Positions 1 to 10,772 of a DNA stretch of 64,000 nt are shown piece after piece; position 1 is the stretch's first letter, and each line of letters starts with the position of its first letter. The DNA comes from Symsagittifera roscoffensis (taxonomy: Eukaryota; Xenacoelomorpha; Acoela; Convolutidae): positions 39,827,076 through 39,891,075 of the forward strand of contig NC_087069.1 of assembly GCF_963678635.1 (NCBI RefSeq). Reading direction: 5' to 3'. A program made the translations under genes and the position numbers. A model generated the notes under the pieces. It searched no databases, was not told the DNA's origin, and was given only the letters and a program-made list of their open reading frames with translations.

Positions 1-2155
1 GAATCTGACCCTAGTGTGGCTCAGCGACAAAGTTCTTTTTTCGCTCTTCGAAAGTCGGAACAAAAAGGGAATCTGACCCTAGTGTGGCTCAGCGACAAAG
101 ATCTTCCTTCGCTCTTCGAACGTCGGAACAAAAAGGGAATTTGACCCTAGTGTGGCTCAGCGACAAAGTTCTTTTTTCGCTCTTCGAAAGTCGGAACAAA
201 AAGGGAATCTGACCCTAGTGTGGCTCAGCGACAAAGTTCTTCCTTCGCTCTTCGAAAATGGGATCAAAAAGGGAAATTGACCCTAGTGTGGCTCAGCGAC
301 AAAATTCTTCCTTCGCTCTTCGAAAGTCGGAACAAAAAGGAAAATTGACCCTTGTGTGGCTCAGCGACAAAGTTCTTCCTTCGCTCTTCGAAAGTCGGAA
401 CAAAAAGGGAATCTGACCCTAGTGTGGCTCTGCGACAAAGTTCTTTTTTCGCTCTTCGAAAGTCGGAACAAAAAGGGAATCTGACCCTAGTGTGGCTCAG
501 CGACAAAGATCTTCCTTCGCTCTTCGAAAGTCGGAACAAAAAGGGAAATTGACCCTAGTGTGGCTCAGCGACAAAATTCTTTTTTCGCTCTTCGAAAGTC
601 GGAACAAAAAGGGAATCTGACCCTAGTGTGGCTCAGCGACAAAGTTCTTCCATTGCTCTTCGAAAGTCGGAACAAAAAGGGAATCTGACCCTAGTGTGGC
701 TCAGCGACAAAGATCTTCCTTCGCTCTTCGAACGTCGGAACAAAAAGGGAATTTGACCATAGTGTGGCTCAGCGACAAAGTTCTTTTTTCGTTTTTCGAA
801 AATCGGAACAAAAAGGGAAACTTACCCTAGTGTGGCTCAGCGACAAAGATCTTCATCCGCTCTTCGAAAGTCGGAACAAAAAGGGAAATTGACCCTAGTG
901 TGGCTCAGCGACAAAGTTCTTTCTTCGTTCTTCGAAAGTCGGAACAAAAAGGGAAACTGACATTAGTGTGGCTCAGCGACAAAGATCTTCCTTCGCTCTT
1001 CGAAAGTCGGAACAAAAAGGAAAATTGACCCTAGTGTGGCTCAGCGACAAAGTTCTTCCTTCGCTCTTCGAAAGTCGGAACAAAAAGGGAATCTGACCCT
1101 AGTGTGGCTCAGCGACAAAGTTCTTTTTTCGCTCTTCGAAAGTCGGAACAAAAAGGGAATCTGACCCTAGTGTGGCTCAGCGACAAAGATCTTCCTTCGC
1201 TCTTCGAACGTCGGAACAAAAAGGGAATTTGACCCTAGTGTGGCTCAGCGACAAAGTTCTTTTTTCGCTCTTCGAAAGTCGGAACAAAAAGGGAATCTGA
1301 CCCTAGTGTGGCTCAGCGACAAAGTTCTTCCTTCGCTCTTCGAAAATGGGATCAAAAAGGTAAATTGACCCAAGTGTGGCTCAGCGACAAAGTTCTTCCT
1401 TCGCTCTTCGAAAGTCGGAACAAAAAGGAAAATGACCCTTGTGTGGCTCAGCGACAAAGTTCTTCCTTCGCTCTTCGAAAGTCGGAACAAAAAGGGAATC
1501 TGACCCTAGTGTGGCTCTGCGACAAAGTTCTTTTTTCGCTCTTCGAAAGTCGGAACAAAAAGGGAATCTGACCCTAGTGTGGCTCAGCGACAAAGATCTT
1601 CCTTCGCTCTTCGAAAGTCGGAACAAAAAGGGAAATTGACCCTAGTGTGGCTCAGCGACAAAATTCTTTTTTCGCTCTTCGAAAGTCGGAACAAAAAGGG
1701 AATCTGACCCTAGTGTGGCTCAGCGACAAAGTTCTTCCTTCGCTCTTCGAAAATGGGATCAAAAAGGGAAATTGACCCTAGTGTGGCTCAGCGACAAAGT
1801 TCTTTTTTCGCTCTTCGAAAGTCGGAACAAAAAGGGAATCTGACCCTAGTGTGGCTCAGCGACAAAGTTCTTCCTTCGCTCTTCGAAAATGGGATCAAAA
1901 AGGGAAATTGACCCTAGTGTGGCTCAGCGACAAAGTTCTTCCTTCGCTCTTCGAAAGTCGGAACAAAAAGGGAATCTGACCCTAGTGTGGCTCAGCGACA
2001 AAGTTCTTCCTTCGCTCTTCGAAAATGGGATCAAAAAGGGAAATTGACCCTAGTGTGGCTCAGCGACAAAGTTCTTCCTTCGCTCTTCGAAAGTCGGAAC
2101 AAAAAGGGAAATTGACCCTAGTGTGGCTCAGCGACAACGTTCTTTCTTCGCTCTT
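1..2155. repeat. 68-bp satellite array, about 31 units, with a 16-unit higher-order repeat
   Basis: The array is head-to-tail copies of a 68-bp unit. Each unit contains gtgtggctcagcgacaaag, then a cgctcttcgaaagtcggaac segment and an aaaaagg end. There are two common subtypes: one with 'aagtcggaac' and one with 'aaatgggatc'. Private variants recur at a long distance: the T in ctcTgcgac at 431 and 1518, and the C in gaaCgtcgg at 121 and 1209. This gives a period of 1088 (16 x 68), shortened to 1087 after a one-base deletion near 1432. The array continues off the left edge and stops at about 2155 in ordinary sequence. Because 68 is not a multiple of three, reading frames rotate through the array and the short ORFs in it are by-products. 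Confidence 0.95.
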
Positions 2156-3290
2156 TGGATTCCAGCGGCGCAATCCTCCATTACACATATACCTCACTGC
2201 TGCCGAATAATAGTTTTGGTTTTAGCTACTAAAGTAAAGAGTATCCATTTTGATTATTTGAGAGCTTCGTATGGAAATTACCAGGAAGAAATCAAAATGG
2301 AGTTACATTTGATACTATTTTCTTGTTACGTTTCCCCAATATCTAGGTTGATGTGCGGGCTTTTTTTCGACTGACATGGCCTAATACGACTATGCTACGA
2401 CTAACGCGAATTGCCGCAGCTATTGTGTGTAGTATTTTCGACCTATACTGTTTTCAGCTTTTTTCGCACAAGTCGATTTTTTTGTAGCCATTTTGCTAGC
2501 AGCGTAACTCCTGAGTAAGAGTAGCATTTTAATTACAGCAAATAAAAAAAATTTATTCTCCAAGTAAGCTAGTCAGAATTGTTTGAATTTGCGCACTAAA
2601 GTGGTCTTAAAATTTTTTTTTACTATCCAGATCAAATATGGTTTTCAAATCAGTTTTGTGTAAAAACTTATATTCAAAAAGAACTGAATCATATATGAAA
2701 ATCTTTTTCAAAACACAAAAATGATAAAATGAAAGTTTACTAATGAAAAATTACTAAATCACTAAAAAAGCATTTTTGAAAGGTTTACTGTGCTCTTAAA
2801 TAAAGCGAATCCATTCCCGTTACGCCTTCGGACAACGTAATGGATTATATATTGACTATAATCCTATAAGTTTTTGATTATATCCCTGCGAAAAATTGTA
2901 ACTTTTTTTGAATACTTCACGTCAGTATAAAGCAGAAATTATGCAAATTGATGCTTTAACAATTGGATCGTACGACCTAATCCATTTCTTAACTTAATCA
3001 ATTTTATACATTATAAATCCTGTAAACCCACCATCCTGACCTTTAAGTCTCCTCCCAACAATCAGCCCATCTTAACCTTATGGGATGAATAATTTAAAGG
3101 TTTCAAAATCCCTTCTGTTTCCACTACCCTTTATCAGATATTTCACCACTCACCCATGGGCACATGAGAAGTTAGTGGGAGAGGCTTAAAGGGGGGTTGA
3201 GTTAAATATCTTGGGATTGGGAAGGGCGCTAAATGTGTTAAGGGGGTAATGGTAGCGCGTAAATAAGAGAAAACCAGCAAAATGAAAAAT
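2156..3290. other. Unassigned AT-rich sequence
   Basis: No coding frame, splice-bounded exon or repeat family was recognised. One short open frame runs out of the satellite to about 2370, but it has no feature that supports coding. Confidence 0.5.
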
Positions 3291-3292
3291 CC

Positions 3293-3350
3293 AACAAGAC
3301 TGCTCGTATATCAGGACAAAGCCCTGAATATTCCGACATCCCCTTAATCC
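3293..3350 (+). repeat. Dispersed repeat fragment with short GGGC/GCCC hairpin
   Basis: The sequence starts aacaagactgctcgtat and is followed by a near palindrome (aggacaaagccctgaa) and attccgac. The same start is seen at 12752 and 13263 (+) and, inverted, at 6355-6401. Only the first ~60 bases are alignable here. Confidence 0.7.
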
Positions 3351-3529
3351 ACATCGAACAGATTTTGGCTAAAAGAAAAAATGAAAAGAAAATATCAGAG
3401 ATCATGTGTGAAAATTTCGTCAGAATTTAAAACAGCCGACTAGCTAGTCAGTTCAATTTGGAAAAATTTTGTTGCTTTAAGACGCCAAGCTCGGTTTTAT
3501 AACTATGCTTATATTTCTGCTTTCACGCG

Positions 3530-3800
3530 TCTGGATTCCACGGACACATCTCTTGCGTCTTTTAGAGACTTTTGTTAGTGGATTCCACAATCAAACAACC
3601 CCTACAAAAGAAGCCGTCAAGCTATTTTTTGTCAGTGGATTCCGCAGATAAACGTGTTTTGGCCGTTGAAGTCGATTCCATTAACTGTCGCTGAATTCCA
3701 GCATTTGTCAATGAATTCAGCGGTAAACTTAATATTTTGTCACTGGATTCCATTGTTTATCAGTGAATTCCTCAGCCAATTTTTCTACAAGCACTTTTCC
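3530..3800 (+). repeat. Degenerate array of GTCAgTGGATTCC motifs
   Basis: The motif gtcagtggattccgcag, with variants such as gtcactggattcc, gttagtggattccac and atcagtgaattcc, recurs about every 35-60 bases. The complementary motif (ggaatccactgac) forms a matching array at 5460-5950. The two arrays are therefore in inverted orientation, about 1.7 kb apart. Confidence 0.65.
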
Positions 3801-4545
3801 TACTTTTTCGACATGTATCCGCGCAGATTTTTTCATCACCAAATTTAAGTATTGTGTAACACACGTATCCCGTTCAATTTTGAATAAATTTCTCTTTAGA
3901 ATTAAAAAGACAAACTAAATCAGCGAATAAGACTATTAGAACATCTCAATTTTGCGACAAAAGAAACCTAAAGTCCCCCTTTAATCACTCCTTTTTCGCT
4001 AATGAGAAAAGTCCACTCATGGTTAACTCCCACCCCCATTTAAGATAATTGACATAATTGCTGAGTGGGGCCGCTTCCCCCTCAGCTTTCGAGACAACTG
4101 TCTTGGTTGAGAGGGGATTGTAACTTGAAGGCACCTGTCTCACTTAATTAATTAACCTGAAAGACAGTGTTAGCGACAGCGATACACCCGACGCTTGCTG
4201 CTATAGTTTACAGCCTAGCCCACAGCCCATCCGAAGCTCTTTTTGGGACTTACGCCCAAGAAACCTAAAAGGAGCAAAACCTCTTAGTTGGCTGACTGGT
4301 TCAAACTAAAACATTTTTAAAACAATTATTTTAGTTATTTCTCTTTCTATTTCATGGTTTTGTAGTGTTGCATTAGTTCGGTGTTTTTGTTTAGTTTCAA
4401 AATTAACTAAATTATCATAGCCAAATTTCTCAAAATAAGCAATTCTCACTCAAGTCAATCAAAATAGTTTTGTTTTTAGAAAATTGGTACAAAAACGTGA
4501 ATAAAAGTGCAGTTCATTTTAGCAGAGAATAAAAACAAAAAGATA
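3801..4545. other. Unassigned sequence
   Basis: No gene or repeat was recognised. The base composition is somewhat less AT-rich around 4000-4270, but no long frame or convincing exon was found. Confidence 0.4.
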
Positions 4546-4803
4546 CTAAATCATTGGAGTAAGTAAAACAGTAAGAAGGAACAAAAACTGGGTCAACCTA
4601 GCCGGTCGGCCTCTTCGCTGAATTAACCATTGGGCTTTTTGGGTGCCGTGCCAACTAATTAAGGAACCTAGTTTGAGGGTACCTCTTGATACTGATGGAG
4701 GTAAACGAGGGTGTGGAGTATCCGGACACATATCAGGAGGGGGTTGGCTACGGAGCCAGGGTATGAGCCAGACCTGATCCCTGTACCTCCACTCATAGGT
4801 CAT
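4546..4803 (-). other. GC-richer block, possible decayed SINE or exon
   Basis: An 85-codon open frame on the minus strand lies in a patch clearly richer in G+C than its surroundings. The peptide has no recognisable domain. A tRNA-like Pol III promoter lies about 230 bp away (5026-5098), so a short interspersed element is possible. No poly-A tail or target duplication was identified. Confidence 0.25.
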
Positions 4804-5025
4804 ATAAAATTTGGGACATTTACTTACCCAACTGTGCTATTCCACTGAGTACAAAGTAGTACTTGAAGTACAAAAAGATAAGTGTTATTTATATGCAAAC
4901 GCGTTTTTTGTATACATTATTCAGCTTCTAATGTAGCTTGTCTATGATGCAGCTTGGTCTGCTGCTTCATCTTTTTAACCAGTTGAGCTGAAATGTGCAG
5001 ATAGAATAACACATTGGCTATAAAG

Positions 5026-5098
5026 TCCAATTGGTCTAGTGGTTAGATGATATGACCGTAAGAACGGAGGTACATGGTTCGAATCCTGACCTATTCCA
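5026..5098 (+). ncRNA. tRNA-like Pol III promoter (tRNA pseudogene or SINE head)
   Basis: TGGTCTAGTGG at 5032-5042 fits the tRNA A box. GGTTCGAATCC at 5076-5086 fits the B box exactly, at normal tRNA spacing. The acceptor and T stems do not pair properly, and no clean anticodon stem forms, so this is not a functional tRNA. It is a tRNA pseudogene or the 5' part of a tRNA-derived SINE. The closest look is to Glu/Gly-type tRNAs, by inference only. Confidence 0.6.
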
Positions 5099-5459
5099 GA
5101 AAACTTTTCTCTTTTGCTTCGAGTTCAGAAAAATTAAATGTTTACTTAAACTTCAATTAGTATATGTTTTTCAGTCCGAATTTGAATTTCGTTCTCTAAC
5201 GTCTGTTCAAAATTTGCATCAGCTTTTGTTCAATTTTGTAAAATTGTTCATCAGTTTCTTTTATGGTCGTTTGATTCTGCTTAATTATCTATCGGCAATC
5301 AAGACAAATGACCTAAATGCTGAGCAGGAGGGTTAAAATTACGTTGAAAAAAGTGGTAGCTTAAAAAGTAGTTGAAATGGGAAAGGACTTGCTGAAGAGT
5401 TGAGGTTTATAATTTTGTCTCATTCGCTGACACATTTTGAAGTCACGTAAGGCTAAATT

Positions 5460-5950
5460 GGACGTTCACTGGCGGGAAAGTTCGCCAATTTAAAAAAAAT
5501 CAGTTGATGAAAAATGGGATACACTTTGAAACAGTTAAAAAGCGCTTTTGGAATCTTGTGACAGAAAGAAAAAATGACTGCAGAATCCACTGAAAAATTG
5601 TGGAATCCAGTGACAATATTAGCCAATTGATTGCGGAAACCACTGACAAAAAAATACAACCAGTGATTTATGCTACAATTTAATCCAACTGCAGAAATGC
5701 ATTTGTCTGCGGAATCCAAAACAAAGCATGACTTAGCATTTGCCTCTATAAGCCGCATTGTCACAGGATTCCAATTTTTGCTCGCTAGCTGAGTATCAAT
5801 TTTAGCAACAAGAGCTTAAACATTTGTCCTTCGATTACATCACGTTTTCAACTTCAAAAGTTTTTCGAAATGTTCCGGAACCTAACGCAATTTATGCGGA
5901 GTCTAGTGACAATGCATGAGGAATTCAAACCGCTAGCCAAGTACACGAAC
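5460..5950 (-). repeat. Inverted partner of the GTCAgTGGATTCC array
   Basis: Motifs such as agaatccactga, ggaatccagtgac, ggaaaccactgac, gcggaatcc and ggagtctagtgac repeat in the orientation opposite to the 3530-3800 array. The 103-codon minus-strand frame here (5453-5764) is made of these repeats and is not treated as a gene. Confidence 0.6.
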
Positions 5951-6059
5951 TTGGCATCGTAATATGTGCGGCATAATTTGCCACTCATAAGAAATTCTCG
6001 CAGCACTTTCAAGATTATGGATACTATCTTTAAAGTGCGCATAAATTAGCTCAGGGCAT

Positions 6060-6401
6060 GGCCAATTAGGCAATTTTCAAACTCCCAAATTTTTGCAAAC
6101 GATAATCGGAGTTAAAATATCTTTTCAAATTTGACTTCAGGGAGTCGAATAATCCTGAAGGCGTAGCGCAAATTATTGATGCGTAGCGAATAGTTCGCAT
6201 GATAAATCGCTCCAAATTGAGTTTAGGCTATCTAATCGGTCGTGTTAATTTCATATGACTCAATTTTTCACACTTGATTTTCGATTTTGTCTAAAATTTA
6301 TAGTTTTACGAAGTTTTATTTTCCCAAAAACTATTCGATATGGATTATGGGGCAATCGGAACTTTCAGGGCTTTGCCCTTATATACGAGCAGTCTTGTTT
6401 C
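6060..6401. repeat. Rearranged fragments of the dispersed repeat family
   Basis: At 6060-6140 the motif ggccaattaggcaattttc and 'atcttttcaaatttga' match the interior of the 12752-13700 elements in + orientation. At 6355-6401 the family's start (aacaagactgctcgtat, with the gggc/gccc hairpin) is present in minus orientation. The two ends are inverted relative to each other, so the copy is rearranged or composite. Confidence 0.6.
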
Positions 6402-6652
6402 GTTTATGCTCTGTCTAGTTTGGTTGATCGAACGTTTTATGAGAGGCTTTTTAATAGTCTTTGAGTAGTGTCTACTTATAATTCGTCTGACACTTTTTTG
6501 TGTGGATATGGCGTCAAGTTTGTAGTCGATACTTAAAAAAATAAACAAAAAAACTGCATGCAGTTCATAAAACAGGGGTGCAACAGTTGTTCGCCACATT
6601 GAGTTGAATATCTCAAGTGTTGGTCTTCCCCGAAAAAATTAATGGTATTAAC

Positions 6653-6860
6653 CAGGGGCGGATCTAGGATTTTCTCGAGGTGGGGGATTTTCAAAAATTT
6701 CGGTTCTTTTTTATAGGTGGACCAAATTGATTTTTTGAGCTCTGCCAAATCACCAGAAAGACCCTATTTCGACGAAATATTCTGCACCGCATGCTTTTTT
6801 TTGGCGCGCGCTCATCCCAACAAAACTAGTATATTTTGGCGCCAAAAACGCCTTCAGAAA
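6653..6860 (+). mobile_element. hAT-like terminal sequence (CAGGGGCGGATCTAGG)
   Basis: It begins caggggcggatctaggattt followed by a tctcgaggtggggg stretch. That is the form of hAT-type terminal inverted repeats widespread in invertebrate genomes (established knowledge). A second copy starts at 39419, and a diverged inverse copy is at 36762-36784. No transposase frame lies next to it, so it is a fragment or a non-autonomous copy. Confidence 0.55.
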
Positions 6861-7728
6861 AATTTTAGGGCCTGACAGCCAAAAATGGATATCTAAAAAA
6901 TTTATCTAATACGTAGATAATATGTCCTGTTCTAAGTTTTTGGCCTGTTCTAATACTTACAAAAGATACTTGCAAGGTTCATCAATTTTTCAACAAATCA
7001 GAATTAGCAAAAAAATTTGGAATAAATCAGTACCACCAAGAAAATAATATCTTTGGTGGATGATACTGCAGACATAAATCGTTGTTGCAAATTCTGCGAC
7101 AGTGATCTAAAAAAAAGAAAATGCGACAAAATCTGTTCATCGAGAGGTTGTAGGTGTCAGACAAACAACGGCTCTTTGTGTGTCCTAACATAACTACATC
7201 TTCTTTAAAAACATGAAAGAGTCATAACCCAGGTCTTCATTGGATCATCTGGGTTTGAAAAAAATGAATATAATGTAGTTAAGAATCTAAACTTGTTTTG
7301 TTAATTAATTCTCACCATAAGAAGGATTCGACTGCTTTAATCTTCGGGAACAATTCTGATCACTCAAAACACTTTGACATTTATCTTCCTTTTATTTTCA
7401 CTAGTTATCACTTTTTTATTCTACAGAGCAGCTAAAAATACTCGCTGCAGGTTGATGGACACTTCTCTCCCTCCGAAAACAGTTTTATATTAGAAGAAGT
7501 CAAAACTATCAGAATTAATTAGCAGGTGAATATTTAACATCTCTGATTGATTGAATTTATTGGATTGAGGAGTTTGATTGAATCGAGAAATTTTTGATTG
7601 AATTAAAATTGATTAGATCTAAAACAATTTGACTGAAGTATATTTTAGGTTCCTTAAATATTCGCGTTTACTAACTAGGTTTTTTAAAATTGCTTTTCGA
7701 CAATCATTGATACAAACAAAACTTCTAA
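6861..7728. other. Unassigned AT-rich sequence
   Basis: No gene, splice-bounded exon or repeat was recognised. Confidence 0.4.
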
Positions 7729-7938
7729 GTGGAAACAATGGAAACAACAACAACTTCAACAACAACAACAACAACAGCGACAATTGCAACGAGAATTGAT
7801 ACTTTCAACTCAAGTGAATTGTTGAGCCAATACGGAGCAATAACTGAAAACCCCCTCAGTGTTGGAGGAGACTACCAGTATGGAAACTTTTTCGACCTTA
7901 TTTGGTTAGCAGAAGATCTCTTCGAAAGTAACATCTGA
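7729..7938 (+). CDS. Candidate short ORF with threonine run (unknown)
   Basis: This 69-codon frame starts with ATG in a good context (acaATGG). It has a Met-Glu-Thr start and a run of ACA/ACT threonine codons, followed by a non-repetitive acidic segment rich in aromatic residues (around GGDYQYGNFFDLIWLAEDLF). The second half looks more like protein than most small frames nearby. It could be a short gene, a first exon (a weak GTAACA donor sits just before the stop), or chance. A second small frame follows at 7960-8160. No family was recognised. Confidence 0.25.
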   Translation: METMETTTTSTTTTTTATIATRIDTFNSSELLSQYGAITENPLSVGGDYQYGNFFDLIWLAEDLFESNI

Positions 7939-8169
7939 AAAACAAAACTTCTCATTTTTATGGATTTCCCCTTAAAACAAACTTTTTACGATACTTTTAC
8001 TCACAAAACGGTTTTCGAAATCGAAATTACACTGGCGTTGAAGAAAAACAAAAAAACGCCGACCACTGAAAGCCAGGTGGAAAAAAAATTGTGTTCCCAT
8101 GTTTATATTTTATTTTTTTTGTCCACGCAAAAATCAAATAACACAAATGACGACAAATGACATCCCGCA

Positions 8170-8560
8170 CCGGAGTGCCATGGATAAGAATCGATTATAA
8201 TGGAAAATTTGAAACGCAATCCATTAAAATCGATTACAATGGATTTTAATCCATTTGAAATCCATTATAATTGATTATAACGGATTATAATCTTTACAAT
8301 TTTTTGCAAATCATTTGCAAAACTTGCAACATTTCTGCGTTACTAGGGTGTAAATTTTTATGACTAAGCTCTCGAAAAAATCCTTTCTAATTGATTATAA
8401 CCAATTATAAGGGAATATATTGGCATAAAAAATGTAAGAAATATAATCCTTTTTTAGTGGTTTATAGGCGATTATAATGGATTATATTGATATAAAAAAT
8501 ACTGGGATTATACTTTTTTTGTTGGATTATAAACGATTATTTTTGTTATTTTATAGATAC
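8170..8560. repeat. Degenerate GATTATAATGGATTATAA repeats
   Basis: Short words such as cgattataatgga, ccattataattgattataa and ggattataa recur in both orientations across ~390 bases, forming an AT-rich, imperfectly palindromic patch. There is no coding content. Confidence 0.6.
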
Positions 8561-9720
8561 TCACTATAAAATGACAATATACCCAATTTTTATCCTTGGA
8601 ACTCCACTTGCACATCAACAGATTAAATTTGCTATATATGCACAGCAACAGATATTATCTCGCCAGGCTATTATAATTGTTGAAAGATTTTAGAAGATCA
8701 CAAGTTATATATTTCCGCATGTTATCTAATTGAGTTTCGTTCCACGATTCCAGATCATCGACAATTCGTCTGAGATTTAGATTTTTGGCTCTTGCTTTTC
8801 TTTTATGAGTTTGTTAGTTGCAAAACAAAAAGAAACCTATCAGAAAATACTCTATGAAATGTTGAACCAAACATAAACTCTTCCTGTTGAACCAACGAGT
8901 CTAAAAAAAACCCTCGAAAATAATTATTTTTTAATATTATTTTAGACTAGGATTAGAAGTTCCACGTTTCAAAGTTTTTAGGCAGACAAAGTAAGAAAAA
9001 ATCTTTCTATAATTTTTTTCTTCAATGTTATTTTCAAACATATACCCAAAAAGTAAGTTTTAAAATCAATCATTAGAAAGTTGCAGACAATTAAAGGAGT
9101 ACAAGACCATTGAAATCAGTTGACAAATAGATGATGAACTAATAATGATTGAGAAAATGCTGTTTGATTTTTAAAGTGTTTGGTCAGTTTAAATTTAGAA
9201 AGAGGAATGAACTTAGGCTTAATTGAGAGTTAAACTGTAATATATTAATTAAATAACTGATTTAATTTTCTTTTCAGTTGTCCACACTTTCCTTTCTTTT
9301 ATAGTTGTTTTGCCCACAAAAATTGATAACAAGGATAGGCGATTACTGTGCAAGTAGCACAGAATGTTCGGACCAGTCCTACAAATTTACAACTAAAAAT
9401 ATTTTTCCAATTAGTTTCGTTTTTTCGGCTTTGCTTGATAAAAAAACTTAAAAAAATAGAGCTTGGGAATTTTTGTCAGTCAATGTAAAATATGCAAAGT
9501 GAAAAACAACTTTTGAAGTCAAATAACCAGAAAAACGAAGCAAAAAAAAATGTAAAAAAAGTTTAAAATAGTTTTTCGAATTTTTTCCCCCAATTTTTTC
9601 CCAAATGAAATTAAAAACTCCAAAAATTGACTTCATTTGAGTGAAACTAAACTTTCAAGGCTTAAATTCAGCATAAATAGGCTAATGTAAGCCTGCTCAC
9701 TTGCTCGAAATTAGTTTTTT
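8561..9720. other. Unassigned AT-rich sequence
   Basis: No gene or repeat was recognised. A GTAAGTTTT donor-like site at 9053 has no convincing exon in front of it. Confidence 0.4.
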
Positions 9721-9721
9721 C

Positions 9722-10080
9722 TCAACACCGGGTAAACTTTTTTGAAGTTTTTTGATTTCGTTTGTTTCACGACTGAAAGGACTTTAATGTGATATGTCAT
9801 TCAACCCGGTCCAATGATTATTTGTGGTAGCTGATTTTGCGTGGAAAACAAAAAAGCCTGCTCGTTTGCTTTTTCGCTCGAATTAGGACAAAAAACAAAA
9901 TGTTCAAACCGGTTCTTCTCAACACCGGGAAAACTTTTTGAAATTTTATAGGTCATTCGAATTACAACTGAAAGTGCTCTAAAAGTGTATATCACTCAAC
10001 CCAGTCAGATCAATATTTGAGATACCTGATTTTGCGTGGAAGAAAAACTCAAAGACACCCGAATACAAGTTCCTTCCCAT
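9722..10080. repeat. Tandem duplication, two ~190-bp copies
   Basis: Copy 1 (9722-9916) and copy 2 (9917-10080) share ctcaacaccggg, then aaactttttgaa, 'gactgaaag' / 'aactgaaag', 'catt/cactcaaccc' and gctgattttgcgtggaa / cctgattttgcgtggaa. A weak third copy may follow to about 10200. The copies are strongly diverged. No coding function is apparent. Confidence 0.6.
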
Positions 10081-10180
10081 TTTCAATGGTCGGAACAATT
10101 AACAGAAAACCAATTCGAGATCCAAAAACATTTTTCTCGATATTGAGAGATGAACATTTTCAACTTTTATAGCATTTCAG

Positions 10181-10280
10181 TACTTGTAGAACTTTTGTTT
10201 TTGAAGAGAAGACACTCGAACACATAAAAATACCCACAAGATCCCGAGTTGAGGTTCTTGATTTAAAAAGACGACATAAG
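10181..10280 (+). CDS. Candidate internal exon 1 of unknown host gene
   Basis: This is a 100-base segment preceded by a T-rich tract and AG (agcatttcag) and followed by a near-perfect donor, AAG|GTAAGTTTTT. One frame is open throughout: one base completes a codon, then 33 codons follow, including the stretch RSRVEVLDLKRRHK. The other two frames contain stops. The exon ends in phase 0, matching the phase-0 start of the next candidate exon. The product is basic and probably helical; no family was recognised. It lies just beyond the 9.7-10.1 kb duplication, so a repeat origin is the main alternative. Confidence 0.35.
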
Positions 10281-10712
10281 GTAAGTTTTTTTTCCTTAAA
10301 AACAGTATAATTAATTGTAATCTACTGCTTCAGTTTTTCTCAAACTTCTTTGCAAGCATCAGGAGGCCAAAATGTGTTTTTTTCTTGGGAAATTAAAGCG
10401 GATTCCGCAACAAGAATCTTGCAGGTGTTCTGACAGAATCTGGCAAAAAATTTCTAGATGTTTTTCACCAATTTATCTTTGGAAAGAACCTCTGTTCTGA
10501 GCTATAAAAAAACAAAACCAAAAAAAATGTAAAATTAGTTCCTAACTTTTTAATTTGCCTAGTACCAATGGAATTAATCTTTGATAAATCTTTTTGCCTC
10601 ATTTTAAAAAAATTAACAGCAAAAAGTCCTTTTGATGAAAAAAATGAATGAAAAAAATGATGTGTTTAATGAGATCTTCTGCTATTTGTGTCTCTGAAGC
10701 CCCATGTTGCAG

Positions 10713-10772
10713 GACGGAGAGATAAGATCAGTTGAACTAACTTCTCTCAAGGTTGCTATGGAGTTATTACAG
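10713..10772 (+). CDS. Candidate internal exon 2 of unknown host gene
   Basis: This 60-base segment has a clear pyrimidine-rich acceptor (tgtctctgaagccccatgttgcag) in front and a CAG|GTGAGC donor behind. It reads as 20 codons in phase 0 with no stop (beginning DGEIRSVELTSLK and ending MELLQ). It is phase-compatible with the exon ending at 10280 across a 432-base intron. The size fits a micro-exon. No function can be assigned. A possible further frame is open from 10987 to about 11122, but it lacks convincing splice signals. Confidence 0.4.

Noticed and set aside
264..1639. Several 66-91-codon frames on both strands within the satellite
   Set aside because: They follow from the 68-bp repeat unit, recur with it and rotate through frames; no start context or splice signals.
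5026..5098. Functional tRNA gene
   Set aside because: A and B boxes are present, but acceptor, anticodon and T stems do not pair.
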